From Chloroflexota bacterium (GTDB lineage: Bacteria; Chloroflexota; Dehalococcoidia; GIF9; UBA5620): a DNA stretch of 15,097 nt. A model generated the notes under the pieces. The model searched no databases. It saw only the letters and a list, made by a program, of their open reading frames with translations, and was not told the origin of the DNA. A program made the translations under genes and the position numbers. Of this stretch, positions 14,273-15,097 are shown one piece after another. Every line of letters starts with the position of its first letter. Position 1 is the stretch's first letter. The stretch is from the NCBI GenBank assembly GCA_026389735.1, contig JAPLHH010000144.1, positions 1-15,097 of the forward strand, read 5' to 3'.

Positions 14273-14842
14273 CTACAGGGCGTGTTTTGCTTTAACGAGC
14301 CTGAACAGATTGCCGTGTTTGCCGTTCAGCGAAAACAAACCATCAGTGTAGCTAAAGACCCTGTCCTTCATGCCGTCGTGTATTGCCAAAATACCATCTT
14401 TCTTTAATACCCTGTGCAGCTCTTCTAATACTGCCCGTTTTTGCCTGACCTCGTGAAAGACATCGCACATCCAGATTATATCGATGCACTCATCGGGTAA
14501 GGCGACTTTTGTATCTGAAAGCATTATTACGATATTGGACAGCCCTTCTTTGCGTGCTCTCTTTTGAACTATCCGCAGTTGGCGTGGGAAACAATCTAGG
14601 GCGTATACTGTTCCCTTCTTGCCTACAATCTTAGCCGCAGGGATGGCAAAATCACCAGTACCGCAGCCATAATCAAGAAAGCACTGTCCTTCTCTTATTA
14701 AGTTATATTTGTACCACAGTCGCCGAATGGCACGTCCGCTGTATAAACTCCTCCACAAAGGCCACCAGTACACCCAAAGCGCATAATGTGTTCTATACAA
14801 CGGGTTTAATTTTTCGTCAAAAAAACGCTCTATCCTGTCCAC
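14273..14842 (-). CDS. Class I SAM-dependent methyltransferase
   Basis: A 189-residue methyltransferase. Residues 20-35 are rich in Trp and Tyr (WVYWWPLWRSLY) and may touch a membrane or hydrophobic substrate. SAM motif I is LDYGCGTGDF (56-65), followed by an acidic strand end YALD, then IWMCDVFHEV and ELHRVLKKDGILAIHD, all typical of Methyltransf_11/25 enzymes. The substrate is not identifiable. The GTG start at 14842 has GAGGAG four bases upstream. The nearest promoter-like sequence is at 15024-15043, leaving a ~170-base leader that may hold a small frame. A small membrane protein follows 20 bases downstream. Confidence 0.85.
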   Translation of the reverse strand: MDRIERFFDEKLNPLYRTHYALWVYWWPLWRSLYSGRAIRRLWYKYNLIREGQCFLDYGCGTGDFAIPAAKIVGKKGTVYALDCFPRQLRIVQKRARKEGLSNIVIMLSDTKVALPDECIDIIWMCDVFHEVRQKRAVLEELHRVLKKDGILAIHDGMKDRVFSYTDGLFSLNGKHGNLFRLVKAKHAL

Positions 14843-14999
14843 GGCTCTCCTCTATTCTTTTCTGGTGCTGGTAAACTGTAACGGCATACTCAAGATGGTC
14901 TTGTTTTTTTCGGTATACTGTCAAGTTCGAGGATGGATGACCGATAATATCCCCCAAGATTTTCATTCTTATCTCAGGTGGAGTTTTCTTTCTGGACAC
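14817..14999 (-). CDS. Doubtful 60-residue open frame ahead of the methyltransferase
   Basis: This frame opens with GTG at 14999 shortly after a good promoter and ends inside the methyltransferase start (26-base overlap). The product is basic and Lys/Glu/Gln-rich, with RKKTPPEIRMKILGDIIG at its start; no family is recognised. It has no ribosome binding site. It could be a real small gene, a leader peptide or chance. Confidence 0.25.
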   Translation of the reverse strand: MSRKKTPPEIRMKILGDIIGHPSSNLTVYRKKQDHLEYAVTVYQHQKRIEESRGQDRAFF

Positions 15000-15010
15000 A
15001 GACTAATTCT

Positions 15011-15043
15011 GCCGCAGCGGCTAATTATACCACACCGTGTCAA
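15011..15043 (-). promoter_or_regulatory. Extended -10 promoter of the methyltransferase transcript, with short palindrome
   Basis: On the - strand TATAAT (15029-15024) is preceded by TGG, an extended -10. A TTGACA (15043-15038) lies 8 bases further upstream, too near for a normal -35. Just downstream of the -10, GCCGC-A-GCGGC (15011-15021) is a perfect palindrome at the expected transcription start, so it could be an operator or a 5' end hairpin. Confidence 0.5.
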
Positions 15044-15067
15044 TCATCTTGGGTGCAGCGCAAGTGC

Positions 15068-15097
15068 CGTTTGAGTTTCACTGTGCTTTTTGCTAGA
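15068..15097 (+). repeat. Second copy of the tRNA-Ala promoter element, cut by the window end
   Basis: These 30 bases match 13665-13694 at 28 positions, and the match runs to the last base of the window. The copy keeps a -35-like TTGAGT (15071-15076), 17 bases of spacer and the first four bases (TAGA) of the -10. It probably drives another stable RNA gene starting about ten bases beyond the edge. Confidence 0.6.

Noticed and set aside
14865..15074. + strand open frame of 69 codons near the window end
   Set aside because: It runs antisense through the methyltransferase promoter and leader and shows no motif.
1..15097. CRISPR array, insertion sequence, transposase or integrase
   Set aside because: No regularly spaced repeats, transposase motifs or terminal inverted repeats were seen. 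The only clear direct repeat is the 30-base tRNA promoter element.

Overview
The window is bacterial, densely coded and of moderate GC content. No ribosomal RNA is present. The gene families and their order suggest a member of the Chloroflexota, most likely class Dehalococcoidia: der-plsY-gpsA next to dnaJ, and a separate heat-shock block of Hsp20, CbpA, an HspR-type MerR regulator and a Clp ATPase. The taxonomy is an inference from gene content and protein style, not from a marker comparison.

Layout. The first ~90 bases may carry the tail of a zinc-ribbon protein. Then come argF (arginine synthesis) behind an extended -10 promoter, der (ribosome-assembly GTPase), plsY and gpsA on the + strand. 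The last two make sn-glycerol-3-phosphate and acylate it, the first steps of phospholipid synthesis. A hairpin separates gpsA from a convergent full-length dnaJ. A Nudix hydrolase gene of the CoA-pyrophosphatase type follows on the + strand.

From about 5955 to 10643 lies a heat-shock locus. A remnant hsp20 (- strand) and a + strand operon (cbpA, hspR-like merR, a 93-residue cysteine protein of unknown function, clpC-like ATPase) diverge from one AT-rich promoter region with near-consensus promoters both ways. Three of the five genes are broken here. hsp20 has ACG where its start should be and has lost the middle of its crystallin domain. cbpA has a one-base frameshift in its zinc-binding region. 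The Clp gene has a one-base frameshift just after the second Walker A motif. The cbpA and clp lesions look like homopolymer errors or very recent mutations. The hsp20 damage cannot be a single base-calling error.

From 10645 to 13661 there is a tight + strand run of membrane-related genes: two VTT/DedA-like membrane proteins bracketing an N-terminally anchored SAM methyltransferase and a serine-hydrolase-like protein, then a TM2-domain protein. Its joint role is unknown, and it is the best candidate here for an undescribed envelope or lipid function.

The window ends with tRNA-Ala(GGC) and a - strand pair, a SAM methyltransferase and a small membrane protein whose 5' end appears frameshifted. 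The tRNA promoter is repeated almost exactly (28 of 30 bases) at the very end of the window, which predicts another stable RNA gene just outside it.
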